Below are positions 30,691-41,044 of a stretch of DNA of 64,000 nucleotides, piece by piece. Position 1 is the stretch's first letter. Every line of letters starts with the position of its first letter. Source of the DNA: Amyelois transitella. Lineage: Eukaryota; Arthropoda; Insecta; Lepidoptera; Pyralidae. The stretch is taken from positions 1,846,001 through 1,910,000 of the forward strand of contig NC_083524.1 in NCBI RefSeq assembly GCF_032362555.1, read 5' to 3'. A program made the translations under genes and the position numbers. A model generated the notes under the pieces. The model worked only from the letters and a program-made list of their open reading frames with translations, did no database searches and had not been told where the DNA came from.

Positions 30691-31780
30691 AAAAACAACA
30701 ATAGTTTACTACTCTCGCGCGTTAACCGATTCCGTGCGGAGGTCTTTTTGGAAAATCCTGGAAATCCTGGGCAATCAGGACAACCCTAAATAATTTGTTT
30801 ACTTTTCTTTGTTGTTTGGTAACATACGAGTATTTTATACCGTTTTCTACTAATCCTTCCACCACGCTTGGGGAGTAGTGCAAAGAGTAGAAAAGTAAGT
30901 ATTGGCGGGTCTGTGGTTGAGATGACAGATACCTAAATTTGAAAGTCCCGGGTTGACCCCAGGCTGACCATTTTTATAGCGAATTATTTGGTACTTACTT
31001 GTGACTGACTGCTTGTCTGTCTGCAAGTGTCTTTGGAAAAGATATGTACTTTTCAAGCATCGCAGGATGATTAAGGGCCTGTGTTACCTCCTGAATGTAA
31101 ACGCTATACATCTTTTGGCATAGACTTTTAGCCACTCCTACAGGACGCTGGTAAGACCCGGTTGCATTGAAAAATAGTGCAACCAGACCCTAAAAAAATA
31201 ATTTGCAGCGTTTTCTTTAGGGTAGTTAAGTGTTTCAGTTCTTCACAAAGAAATAGAAATGCTTCCTTTGATAAGCGATATCTATTTCTAAACTCCACCG
31301 GCAAGCTCGTCGTTTTTGACGCAGTTGATTTCTTCTGTCTTAAGTTTCTGCAGCCATTAATAACTTCCAGGCAAAAATATTACGTGCTGCCATTGTCATA
31401 AATATCCTTCTAAATAAACAAATTATTTGAAACGACGTATGATTTCATAAGCCAAAAGCAAGTGATTTATTTACTTTACTAACGCGTTTCGGTTGTGAAA
31501 CAATTTAAACTTGTTGACATTTGACATTTACACTCGCAAAAACACACGAAACTTGACTTCGAATGAGAACGCAGTCGAAGCGTTCAGAAACTCATCGTCA
31601 TTAGTAAAAGTTTGTACAAATACACTCGTCATTTTATTTCTAATAGTTTCCTTTAGAGGTGCTGTTCAAGTTTACATACAAAATTGGAACTTAACGCAAA
31701 CGCAATAGTTCAGTTTGTCACAAATGAAAACTTACACTCGGGGTTCAGATCTCAACGCCCAATGCGTAGAGCGATTGAAG
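30691..31780. other. Stretch without recognisable gene
   Basis: AT-rich, with only short open frames on either strand. No terminal repeats, splice-supported exons or known motifs seen. Confidence 0.5.
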
Positions 31781-32040
31781 CTACAAGTGTAGACTGATGT
31801 GTACTATATTTCTTTTCACTAGTGCGGCTAGCCCGCGATAGGCTTGGCCCGTTACCGAAATTTCATCACGACGACAGACATAGTATTTTGGGAACTTCAG
31901 TTGGTCTGCGGCACGCAAGTGCGTTTCTGAGTTCAGTACGATGTCCACGTTATGTTCTCTTACCACTGACTTCAGAAGGCTGCGTCTCGTCTTGGAGAGT
32001 CCGTTGGCATTTCGGCTGATAATCCGTCAGGCCGTCTTAT
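31781..32040 (-). pseudogene. Non-LTR retrotransposon endonuclease fragment (jockey/R1-like)
   Basis: The - strand reads LIISRNANGLSKTRRSLLKS, VVREHNVDIVLNSETHLRAA and AYRGLAALVKRNI. The NANGL, SETHL and AALVKR blocks belong to the apurinic-type endonuclease at the start of LINE ORF2. Only the first third of the endonuclease is present. It is in the same orientation as the LINE ORF1 at 33308-34740 and could be a remnant of that element. Confidence 0.65.
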
Positions 32041-32859
32041 CCATTGAGAGGCAGGAGTGTCGCCATTTCTGTTAGCACAATAGGGATGATATCTTGCGGC
32101 TAGACCGGGGGTTCGGTTTCCTAGATATTTTTTCTCTTATTCCTAAATATCAGATATTTTACATTCTCAGTTTCGTTATCCTCGTTGGATGCAACAGTGT
32201 AATGTTGAAGAGGTTTAGGGAGACGCGGTAATGGCTGATCTGATTAGACCAGGATGGTTCAAAAGTTGATCGTCTAAAATGATATTTTTTATTCCTTTTT
32301 GAAAAATGTAATCTTTGTGCTTCTACTTACATTCTTCTACTTGAGAAGCATAAGGTGACACAGGTTCCTTATTGGTCACCACCATATGTTGTATATCTAT
32401 TATAAATAGATAAATATTAACCTGTGAAAACCTAGCCTTCTCCAGTGCTAAGTTCAATCACACATCAACAAGTCACATATTTTATTTGAATTCTAATCGA
32501 ATCTATTTTTGGTAAATTGAATGATTGTGCTTTTACAAAGCCCGATTTAGACGAATTCCTATATTTATAACAAACGTTCTCGGGCCTTAATTTTTTATTT
32601 TAAAACAAAATTTTATATTTTATGAGAGTCTTTGTGTGCATTTCTGGCAGAAGTTGCTTTTGTAATCGAATTTTATCAACGCCTTTTAAAATTTTGTTCC
32701 GGTCCAATATGTCATCGGGAGGGATATAGTCATCAGGTCCTTCACCAGTCCGTAAAGCAAAGGTCAAAGAAAATATGAAAGAGTGTTAAAGGTGGAATGC
32801 AGCTTGACAGGCACAGGCAATGAATTGGTGCTTAGATAACTTCGGTTACAAAAATACAA
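32041..32859. other. Stretch without recognisable gene
   Basis: No coding signal, ends or repeats identified. Confidence 0.5.
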
Positions 32860-33130
32860 TTACCTTAATGCTATTCATTCTTATTTTTGTGCTGCGTTTT
32901 CTTTAAAATTTCCCACTTAAACGCAGCCGCTGCGGTGTACGACGACAAACTGTCGCTGAGGCATTGAATCGCACTGCTATACGACTCCAATCTTCATTTT
33001 TTAATTTATTGTTGGTGGCATTGGTGGTTTTGCAAGTAATGTATTTGCTAGCTTCTATGAGCTCCAGCAAAGCCTTCGTCTCCTCCTTCGTCAAAGGCTT
33101 GCTCTTTACCTCAAACAGATTGATGAAAGA
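32860..33130 (-). pseudogene. Myb/SANT-like DNA-binding domain remnant
   Basis: Reads KPLTKEETKALLELIEASKY, TTNATNNKLKNEDWSRIAVR and RRTPQRLR. A one-base shift at about 32920 moves the frame to LKWEILKKTQHKNKNE, the expected third helix. This trihelix domain is common both in insect Harbinger partners and in lineage-specific nuclear proteins. Upstream sequence is not coding. Probably an orphaned transposon gene. Confidence 0.6.
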
Positions 33131-33307
33131 AATAACGAAAATAACGGGAAACGATAGAGCAGGTTTTCCATTGCAAAAGAGAAATGAGCAGAAAATAGCC
33201 AAGCGGCACGGCCTCCGTTTAAATCAAATAGGTTTGTGTGTAACATTGTGTTTCCACTGAAAAAGGGGCCTTTTTAATAACAATATTTTTATTAGAAAAG
33301 TAAAATT

Positions 33308-34740
33308 TTAAAAATAAATAAAGCCGCAGCACCGGACAGGATGAGTGGTTCGTCGGGTGCAGTTGGCGCAGGTCGCCGGCTGGTCCAGCGGCCGCTCGCA
33401 GTCGGCAGCCTTGTGAGGCCCGCCGCAGCGCACGCAGACGATGGACCGGTGACAGTTCACCGACGAGTGTTGGAAAAGCTGGCACCGGTGATACTGCGCG
33501 GACACCCCTATTTGCCCCTCCACGCCTCTATTTTGACAGCAGGCCAGTGGAGGAGCTCGCTGATGGCGAAAAAAAATTTATTTTGCTGTTGATGCGCTCG
33601 AACGTCCTTGTTTGGATATGGATCACGAAAGAATTATTATCTAAGACGACGAATGAAAAAGAAACAGAAACAGTGGAAATCGTCACATTTTTCAAAGTGT
33701 TGGCCTGGCGTTGGCTCACGTGGCCGAGCTTTGGCTTTGGCCTTGGCCCTGGTTTGCGGCACCGGTCCAGGTCTTGCAGGTGGCATAAGAGTTGACCCTG
33801 TGTTGCCTTCCCTGCGATCTAGATCCCCAGCATCTTTTTGCCTTCTTCTGTCAGCCGCCAGTGGCGGGCGTAAGATTGGTTCTGGGGCGAGTATGCCCCT
33901 CTTTTCGGCTTCATTTAACCGGGTCGTCACCATTTCGCCTATTTTGACGAACAGGTTCCTCTCAATGGACACCTCAAGCTCGTTAAGGACGTCTTTGAGC
34001 TCCGCCATTGTGACGGTCCTGATCCTGAGGTGGACGGCCCGGCAGATTTTTCCGCAAAAGCCTTCCGAAGGGCCCTTGTTTCCTGCTCCAGCTGCGTTAG
34101 TTGCTCCCGCATTCTTTTGTTGTCAGCAGTCAGAATTCTGACTGCTGCCGACTCCTCCTGGTGCATTTCAATTTTGTCAGCTGCATCTAGAATGTACTGG
34201 CAGGCCTTGTACCTTCATTGATCGCCATACCGTGCCTTTGAGGTTGCCGGATTTACCGGCTTCCTCCAGTACTTTCTCAACCGACGTCCGTACAACGTCA
34301 AGTTGTTCGTCAACGATGCTGGCGGACTTTGGTGGCGAAGTCTGTGCGCGCCGACCAGCATGACGGCCCCTCGTGGCTGTGTTGATTTTGGGGCCTCGCG
34401 ATCTTAGTGTAGGCCCCTCCAGTGCCTTCCGTTTACGGGGAACACTGCCCCTGCCGTTCTTGTAGTCTTCCGTCATTGTGACTTCCGGAAGGCTGTCGTT
34501 GTCCTCGTCGGATGTCGGTGCGAGGACCCTCGACTCGTCGACCGTGACCGTTTCTTCCTCGCGACGAAAGGTCCTCGGCCCCATCAATTTGGGGTAACGA
34601 GTTGCCCGGCGCCGAGCCGAAACCTGACGCCGCACGAGACACATCCACTCACTGTCTGAGGGCAGACAGGAGGGAGCGACTGGTAGACGGACCTGGACGC
34701 AAAAGCGTCTGCCCAAAAGCCGGTTAGGCTATCCAACCCG
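33308..34740 (-). pseudogene. LINE ORF1 (gag-like) of the R1/jockey group, copy 1
   Basis: Pieces in order on the - strand: Ser/Arg-rich N-terminus (VPRKRKALEGPTLRSRGPKI), a coiled-coil (ESAAVRILTADNKRMREQLT), MAELKDVLNELEVSIERNLF, and LRPPLAADRRRQ, typical of R1/TRAS-type ORF1. Zinc knuckles follow: CVRCGGPHKAADC and CANCTRRTTHPVRC at 33350-33450. Frames shift at about 34200 and 34000, and unrelated sequence separates the knuckles from the rest at 33530-33717. ORF1 proteins bind LINE RNA. A near-identical segment is at 39206-39990. Confidence 0.75.
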
Positions 34741-35330
34741 TCCATGTGTCAGGACATTTGCCGATGGATAACAAGACCCCTAATAGCGGAGAGTTCTTAA
34801 CCATCGCCCAGGGTGCACCAGCCCAGTGACTTGTCAGCCCGCCGCTATCACCGGATCAAAGATCAAGCAACAGAAGCAAAGCTTTCAAGGTACTGAGCCA
34901 ACGTGGAGGTTTCCTGACCGTAGCGCCCCGATAGGGACGATATCCTGACCGAACTGGTACTCGGTCAAGATTTCGATTAGGAGAGTCAGTACCGGTTCAA
35001 CGGCGTCTGACCTTCGTCCTGGTCTGTCGTCCCTATCCTTACCGGTTTATGACATTTGAGGGGTGGGCTGCATCGATTGGGCAGGCGCCCGCTTGAGCGA
35101 CAGCGGCCTCGGCTTTGCTCCTACGCTGTCAACGTCTTTGCTTTGTGGTCGCGCGGCTGCGCTGCGTTGGCTGTAGCTGCTCGGTAGGGGTTTGAAAGCT
35201 TTCGACTTCCTCCCGCATCTTGGCGCATGCGAATTCGCGAGCACTGCTAGAGTTAAGGAATAGGAGGAATAACTGGAGTTTTTTACCAAGAATTTTGCGT
35301 TTTTTCGTCGTCGATCGGCGTACATTTTTT
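34741..35330 (-). other. Probable 5' region of the LINE copy
   Basis: GC-rich sequence directly upstream of ORF1. A - strand frame reads SSSAREFACAKMREEVESFQ, which looks like LINE ORF1 N-terminal coding with frame breaks. No promoter can be assigned. Confidence 0.4.
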
Positions 35331-35478
35331 TTTCTCAATCACTGAATTTGAATTGTTCTACGGCTCCATAAATAATTATTATGGTTAAAATTGTTATTGG
35401 AGTCCGAAAGCTGGTTGGCCTTATGTGTATTACACATTTACAATATAAGTTCAATGTGAATTGGACGGCGTATGTATA

Positions 35479-36183
35479 TTTGTCAATAATCAAAATGGCT
35501 GCACTGATGAATGATGTAGTCCCATGTCATAATCCTCACCAAGGATACTTAAAAATTTAATTTCTATTTCTGCTAGCGCTTCCCCACTTGGAGGGCTGTC
35601 CTCCTGTCCTTACCGCTGCCCCCTTAAATTATTCTATTTTTACGTTTTTTTTTTGCCTTAACCGCCCAAAACTAAAACATTTAAAAAATTTACTTTTGGT
35701 TATAGTTTTAAACTGAGACAATTAAAAGAGAAAACTGATTGATTGAGTGACTGTTAGATCAACATACAATCTTTTTTAAAGAACAAACATCTGTTAGGCT
35801 TCTCTACGTTATTTTAGGACCATCAATAAATTTCAAAGTTTTTGATATGTTAACACAGGGTGTGTTTGTTTATAAATTTGGTGTTATTTAATATTTTTAT
35901 ATATCGACCCCATTGGTCCATGTGATTGGTTTTTTCGGACACAAGTTTTTTAACGTTTTTTGGACTAGCGGGGATGGCAATCAGTGCCATCTTCATATAG
36001 CCCTGATGCAGTTTAAAATATTTTTAGAGCTCCTAAATTTGTTGACCCTTGGTCATATATGTTTTTAATAGCTCCGACAATTCAAACTGATACTCAACAG
36101 TCGCATAAGCAATTTTCCTCTTAAAATTAAGACTTCGTTTCATAGATGGATCAATGTTAACAAAGAAATCGCAAAGCTCATTT
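35479..36183. repeat. Dispersed repeat F, copy 1
   Basis: About 700 bp, with clear similarity over its full length to 61569-61848 plus 63152-63572. Shared landmarks include TGGAGGGCTGTCCTCCTGTC, GGTTTTTTCGGACACAAGTT and GGCAATCAGTGCCATCTTCA. The - strand has a partly open frame (DPSMKRSLNFKRKIAYATVE, ELLKTYMTKGQQI) that recurs with different stops in copy 2. No known domain. Probably a transposable element, class unknown. Confidence 0.8.
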
Positions 36184-36421
36184 GCCATTCTTAAACCTTC
36201 ACTAAGAAAGTAAATGTCACATTATTGTAATTTATAATTACAGCCAAATTTTCCGAAGATATAATGCCTTTTGTAAAGTAACATTTCAGTTTCACTAAAT
36301 AAGGATTACTTCTATATAACTAACTGTAGAACCGAAAATAAAGATTTTTCGATTCAAGCAGGCCAAGCCCTGAGGAGGAATAAGAGTACTCTAAAAAACA
36401 ATAGAATTAATGCTTACGTAC

Positions 36422-36608
36422 CTTGGACCATTCCAGGCCAGATTTTACTGCACCATCACCCGCTGAATCCAATGAATCGGTTACCCTCGACCACATTTCT
36501 TTAGAATGTTGCCGAACTTGTGCTGATTTTTTGTAACCAGTAACAATCTCCCGATGCTCATTCAAAAACTCAAATTGACACTCGAGTTGATGAAATGAGA
36601 CTCTGCGT
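36422..36608 (-). pseudogene. Possible Myb/SANT-like exon
   Basis: Bounded by CAG| at 36609 and AAG|GTACGT at 36422. Reads SFHQLECQFEFLNEHREIVT and WSRVTDSLDSAGDGAV, then WSK. Length, W spacing and the splice site in the last helix match trihelix Myb partner genes. No next exon is found. It may belong to the element represented by repeat F. Confidence 0.35.
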
Positions 36609-36865
36609 CTGGTTTGTTATCGATTTGCACCAAAACACCAGACCTGATCAAGTTATTATTAGCTAAGCTATACAATAAAATTATACTTTGTCTGAAATTA
36701 TTTAATATTTTGTCAAGTTCCTGCCATTTCTTATTATTTCATCACATCGACTTCGCATCGAGGATACCAGTGCCTCACAAACATTCGTGCCTCGAAGTGA
36801 CTCCCATTCTTCATAAACATGTGTGACAAGTGCCTCTATGACCCTTAATAATAATTTTCTGTCCA

Positions 36866-37078
36866 AACTAATAATAAGAATGCGAAAGTATGTTTGTTAA
36901 CTCTTTACACGTTATCTAGATACTGAATCAGTTTATCGTATAAATAAGAGTCTAGAGGTCATGAGCCATCTTCTATCCCGGTAAAGACTATAGTACCCGT
37001 GGGATTTGCAAAAACCTGGAAGTATTCTTTATTAGTTGGCGTAAAATTAGGGCGGGTGAAGCTACGGGTAAAAGTTAG
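36866..37078. mobile_element. Decayed Helitron-like repeat (same type as 20556-20753)
   Basis: Starts CTAATAATAAGAATGCGAAA and ends near GGTGAAGCTACGGG, TTAGT. The middle has CCCGTGGGATTTGCAAAAAC. Internal deletions are evident compared with the copy in element C. Confidence 0.45.
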
Positions 37079-37102
37079 TGTAAATATAAAGATCATAATT
37101 AC

Positions 37103-37715
37103 CGCGGCGTCACCACCATTGCATTTAGTGGGTTTCTTTGTAGTCGTGCGCTTCTCAGATTTGCGTTCGCGCACGCGCACGATTTCCCGAATTTTCTCAG
37201 CCCACTGGTATATAGTGGCCCCACCGGCGTTTTTCCTGAAATTAATTGTGAGATTATAGTGTGTGGCTGGTGACATGGTTTTCATAAAAATAAAAATACA
37301 TTCAAGTTGAACACGCAGACTGACATTAGATTTTTAGTAATTTCACAAAACACCTGTAAGTTGGTAAACTTCTAGTAAGTTGCTTTAAAATATTTAAATT
37401 CATTCAAACAGTTAATCAAATATTTAAGATTATTAATATTAATACAGTGGATGTATAACGATGTATAACGAAAAGTACTTACAATGAAACTTGATCCAAG
37501 GCCTCATGCAGCGCTTCCTTGCTCTTCCTGTCCATCCATGGCGCCGACAGCTCATACTTCGCAGACGCCTGGTCCGGGTAATTGGGCGGCATTGTCACAT
37601 ACAGTAACACTTCTCTTTTATTCTCCGCTATCCTGACGCAGAAAGATCTTGCGCTGTCACTTTCTACGTTCCAGTCGTCACCGTAAATGGATGCCAGAGC
37701 TCCAATTTCTTCAGT
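37103..37715 (-). CDS. RWD-domain protein, IMPACT-like (two internal exons of a host gene)
   Basis: Exon 37715-37483 reads TEEIGALASIYGDDWNVESD, SFCVRIAENKREVLLYVTMP and YPDQASAKYELSAPWM. It splices (CATT|GTAAGT) to exon 37235-37103, KNAGGATIYQWAEKIREIVR. Joined, this is an RWD domain in the order of the N-terminus of IMPACT, the GCN1-binding regulator that restrains GCN2 during stress. EEI-A-IYG-W, the YP turn and the WVEKIR-like helix all align with what I recall of the human protein. The frame is clean. The first exon and the C-terminal UPF0029 part are not in the window, so introns are long or the gene is broken. Confidence 0.65.
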
Positions 37716-37899
37716 CTGGGAAAGGAAATAACAAGATTTATATATGAGTTACATAATTGTAGGGGAAAATGGAAGAAAGAAATGTTAAGGTATAACAGGG
37801 CGACAAACCACTACAGAACACAAGGTGTAAGAAATTGAAGTATTTGGCAATGTAAAGAACCAAAAAGAAATGCACTAGGTACACTAAGGGATAATTTTA

Positions 37900-38300
37900 C
37901 ATAAAGTTATAATTTAAAATCACAATATTTAAGTCACACCAATTTTTAAAAAGAATAAAATTTTTCACATTTTTTGCCACACTGCCAGTGAATAACTCAG
38001 CCTCTTTTAATGATTTTATCAGTTTCGACAAACTGGGTAGCTCATTCTTTTCATAATATCGATATATATGATTTCGGATAGCTTCGTCGTCAAAACTGTC
38101 CACATTTGTAATTGGCTTATTCCGCCGTCGCTTCTTCGGTGTCGATAAAATATTTTCAACGGTACCAGCTGCACCAAATTTTTTTTTTATGATACGTATA
38201 ACTGTGGCCGTCCCGATATCCAATGCTTCTGCAACTCGGGCGATAACATGTTCGATCGGCACAACAATGAAAAACTTAAACAAACAACAGCAACAAAACT
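37900..38300 (-). pseudogene. N-terminal HTH fragment of a DDE_3-type transposase
   Basis: Reads EHVIARVAEALDIGTATVIR, STPKKRRRNKPITNVDSFDD and EAIRNHIYRYYEKNELPSLS. This is the HTH-plus-linker of the family whose catalytic part is at 3156-3928. It ends at SVAKNVKNFILFK, before the DDE core. Confidence 0.55.
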
Positions 38301-38521
38301 CAACAATAACCAAAAGTAACAATAACCGAAAACCACGCAAAGATCAATTAAAACACAACTCGCATACAAGGCTGATGCACTCGTACTGACGCGATTGATA
38401 AGCGATGACAAGATGGCCGCCGATTATGTATTGTCCCAGCTCTACGTTATTTCCACGTTCCGTTCCACGTACACGAATTGCGCAGGAATTAAAAAAAAAA
38501 AATATTTTCTATTTCGTTAAT

Positions 38522-39990
38522 TTAAAGTAAGCGATACTGTTTTTGTTGTAATATTTTGTTATAAATTTTTTTTTGTTCGGGTAGCAGGCGTGGTTCAGTT
38601 TCGCTGACCTGAGCGTCTAATAAAGCAATATCGTAGCTTAGCTCTTTGATCAAATCGGTCGACAACTCTCCTCGACGCTCTGGTGTAGGCATACCGAAGT
38701 CAGACAATTTCTTACCGAAAATCGTTATTATTTTGTCCTCTATATGTCTCAGTGCTTCATTGAAACATAGATCATTGTTGACTTGATCCATCCTTTCAAA
38801 TCTATGCAAGATATCCTCCGATAATGCAGATTTATACTTATCCCATAGTAGAAGAGGATTGGATAAACCGCAAGTGCATATCAATATTGCAAATAGTTCT
38901 CTTATTTGCGAAGGAGAGCGACACAGCACTGCCTCTTCCATTGTGGCATCCCAGTGGTTGTCATCTTCCAACAACCCCAACTTCTCACACGCTTGTCGAA
39001 AAGTTTCAAGTTCTTGGCCGTCAACTGTTTTTAGATCCAAAAAGCTAGTGGGTCCCTGTACTACATTCAGCAGCATTCGCAAACAGTAACATTCGAAGTT
39101 ACTAACATGCACTGTGTAAATGCGCCCAAGAGCATCTCCTGCCTTCACACCTGGCCAGCCGTCGACAGGTGTGCCTTGTAAACGACGTTTCCATTCTTTC
39201 GACCGTGGCCGAGCTTTGGCTTTGGCCTTGGCCCTGGTTTGCGGCACCGGTCCAGGTCTTGCAGGTGGCATAAGAGTTGACCCTGTGTTGCCTTCCCTGC
39301 GATCTAGATCCCCAGCATCTTTTTGCCTTCTTCTGTCAGCCGCCAGTGGCGGGCGCAAGATTGGTTCTGGGGCGAGTATGCCCCTCTTTTCGGCTTCATT
39401 TAACCGGGTCGTCACCATTTCGCCTATTTTGACGAACAGGTTCCTCTCATTGGACACCTCAAGCTCGTTAAGGACGTCTTTGAGCTCCGCCATTGTGACT
39501 GGTCCTGATACTGAGGTGGACGGCCCGGCAGATCCGCATAAGCCTTCCGAAGGGCCCTTGTTTCCTGCTCCAGCTGCGTTAGTTGCTCCCGCATTCTTTT
39601 GTTGTCAGCAGTCAGAATTCTGACTGCCGCCGACTCCTCCTGGTGCATTTCAATTTTGTCAGCTGCATCTAGAATGTACTGGCAGGCATCCTTCATTGAT
39701 CGCCATACCGTGCCTTTGAGGTTGCCGGATTTACCGGCTTCCTCCAGTACTTTCTCAACCGACGTCCGTACAACCTCAAGTTGTTCGTCAACGATGCTGG
39801 CGGACTTTGGTGGCGAAGTCTGTGCGCGCCGACCAGCATGACGGCCCCTCGTGGCTGTGTTGATTTTGGGGCCTCGCGATCTTAGTGTAGGCCCCTCCAG
39901 TGCCTTCCGTTTACGGGGAACACTGCCCCTGCCGTGCTTGTAGTCTTCCGTCATTGTGACTTCCGGAAGGCTGTCGTTGTCCTCGTCGGA
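38522..39990 (-). pseudogene. LINE ORF1 copy 2 fused in frame to a Helitron helicase fragment
   Basis: 39990-39210 repeats 34520-33718 almost base for base: coiled-coil, then MAELKDVLNELEVSNERNLF, LRPPLAADRRRQ and AKAKARPR. Without losing frame it passes into SKEWKRRLQG and ALGRIYTVHVSNFECYCLRM, GPTSFLDLKTVDGQELETFR and LLEDDNHWDATMEEAVLCRS. That is the region between the Rep and helicase domains of Helitron proteins. The merged frame is 323 residues (39493-38522), ending KILQQKQYRLL. The Helitron's own Rep and helicase motifs are absent. Probably an insertion or rearrangement junction, not a working gene. Confidence 0.7.
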
Positions 39991-39991
39991 T

Positions 39992-40199
39992 GTACAAGCT
40001 TGCTGTGTCTTACAAACCTGCGTGCGCGAAAGAGACGGGTATAGATTTCAAGACACTGTACGTTCCACCAGAACTGGAAATAATCGTTGGACCCACAAAT
40101 AGAGGCAGCCGATCATCAGCATCTTATAGGGATTTATTTGCGGATTATTTTATTAATACAAATCCATTAGAATGGCAAAATAGATATGTATTAGAATAG
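39992..40199 (+). pseudogene. C-terminal end of the element K transposase
   Basis: One frame begins ACCVLQTCVRERDGYRFQDT, the C-V-L-H-N block of Harbinger transposases. A shift then moves to SRSSASYRDLFADYFINTNP and LEWQNRYVLE with a normal stop. Everything upstream, including the catalytic core, is missing. Confidence 0.7.
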
Positions 40200-41044
40200 T
40201 GCCTACCTATTTATCTAAATAAAACATTGAAGCGAAAACACCTACTAAGTACAAAAAAGAAAAATAACTAATACAGAGTTATCCTGCGATACCTTACAAA
40301 AATATTGATTAGCCGGGTCCACACCGGACGATCCATCGATCCCGCGATCCGCGATCCAGGATCGCGGAGCGTGGATCGTGGATCGTGTTAGGCCGATCCA
40401 CTCTTGGAAACTTGCGATCCCAAATATGCGCTCCAAGCGATCCTAAGGCGATCCGTGATTCAGCCAGTCTAACTCTTGTACGATATGGAGTCACACGTAC
40501 AACGGCGGCGTCTTGCCGTTGCAGCAGTAACTTTTATTTTGCTTAAATGCTTGCGCAAAAAAACACAAAAAAGAAAACGACGGTTTTGGGTGAAACAAAT
40601 TTACAAAAATCGCTTGGAATCTGGGACTCAGCTGTACGCAGAGTTAGTGTCAGATAAAGGTGAACACAATTTTGCAAGAATGAATGCTAATCAATTTGAG
40701 ATATTGTGTTCATTATTAAATAACAAGCTAAGAAAGAATGATACAAATTATAGAGATGCCATTACTGTGAAGGAAAGATTATTACTAACATTGAGATTTT
40801 TAGCAACTGGAGATTCGTACGTCAGTTTGCAGTATCTGTTCCGCATTTCCAAACAGTCTATATCGATAATTATTCCTGAAGTTTGTGAAGCCATCATTGA
40901 CCTGTTAAATGATTATGTAAAGGTAAGTAAAACCATACTTTATTACTCAATAAAAAAGTAGTGTATTACAATCATAATTTAAAGAAGTAACATGTTTACA
41001 ATTATTAATTATTTTTTGAAAACATGATATAGGTAGGTACTTAT

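Noticed and set aside
33608-34141. 177-codon + strand frame, and its counterpart at 39120-39623
   Set aside because: Antisense shadows of the GC-rich LINE ORF1 on the - strand. The protein sequence has no domain, and the real ORF1 motifs are on the other strand.
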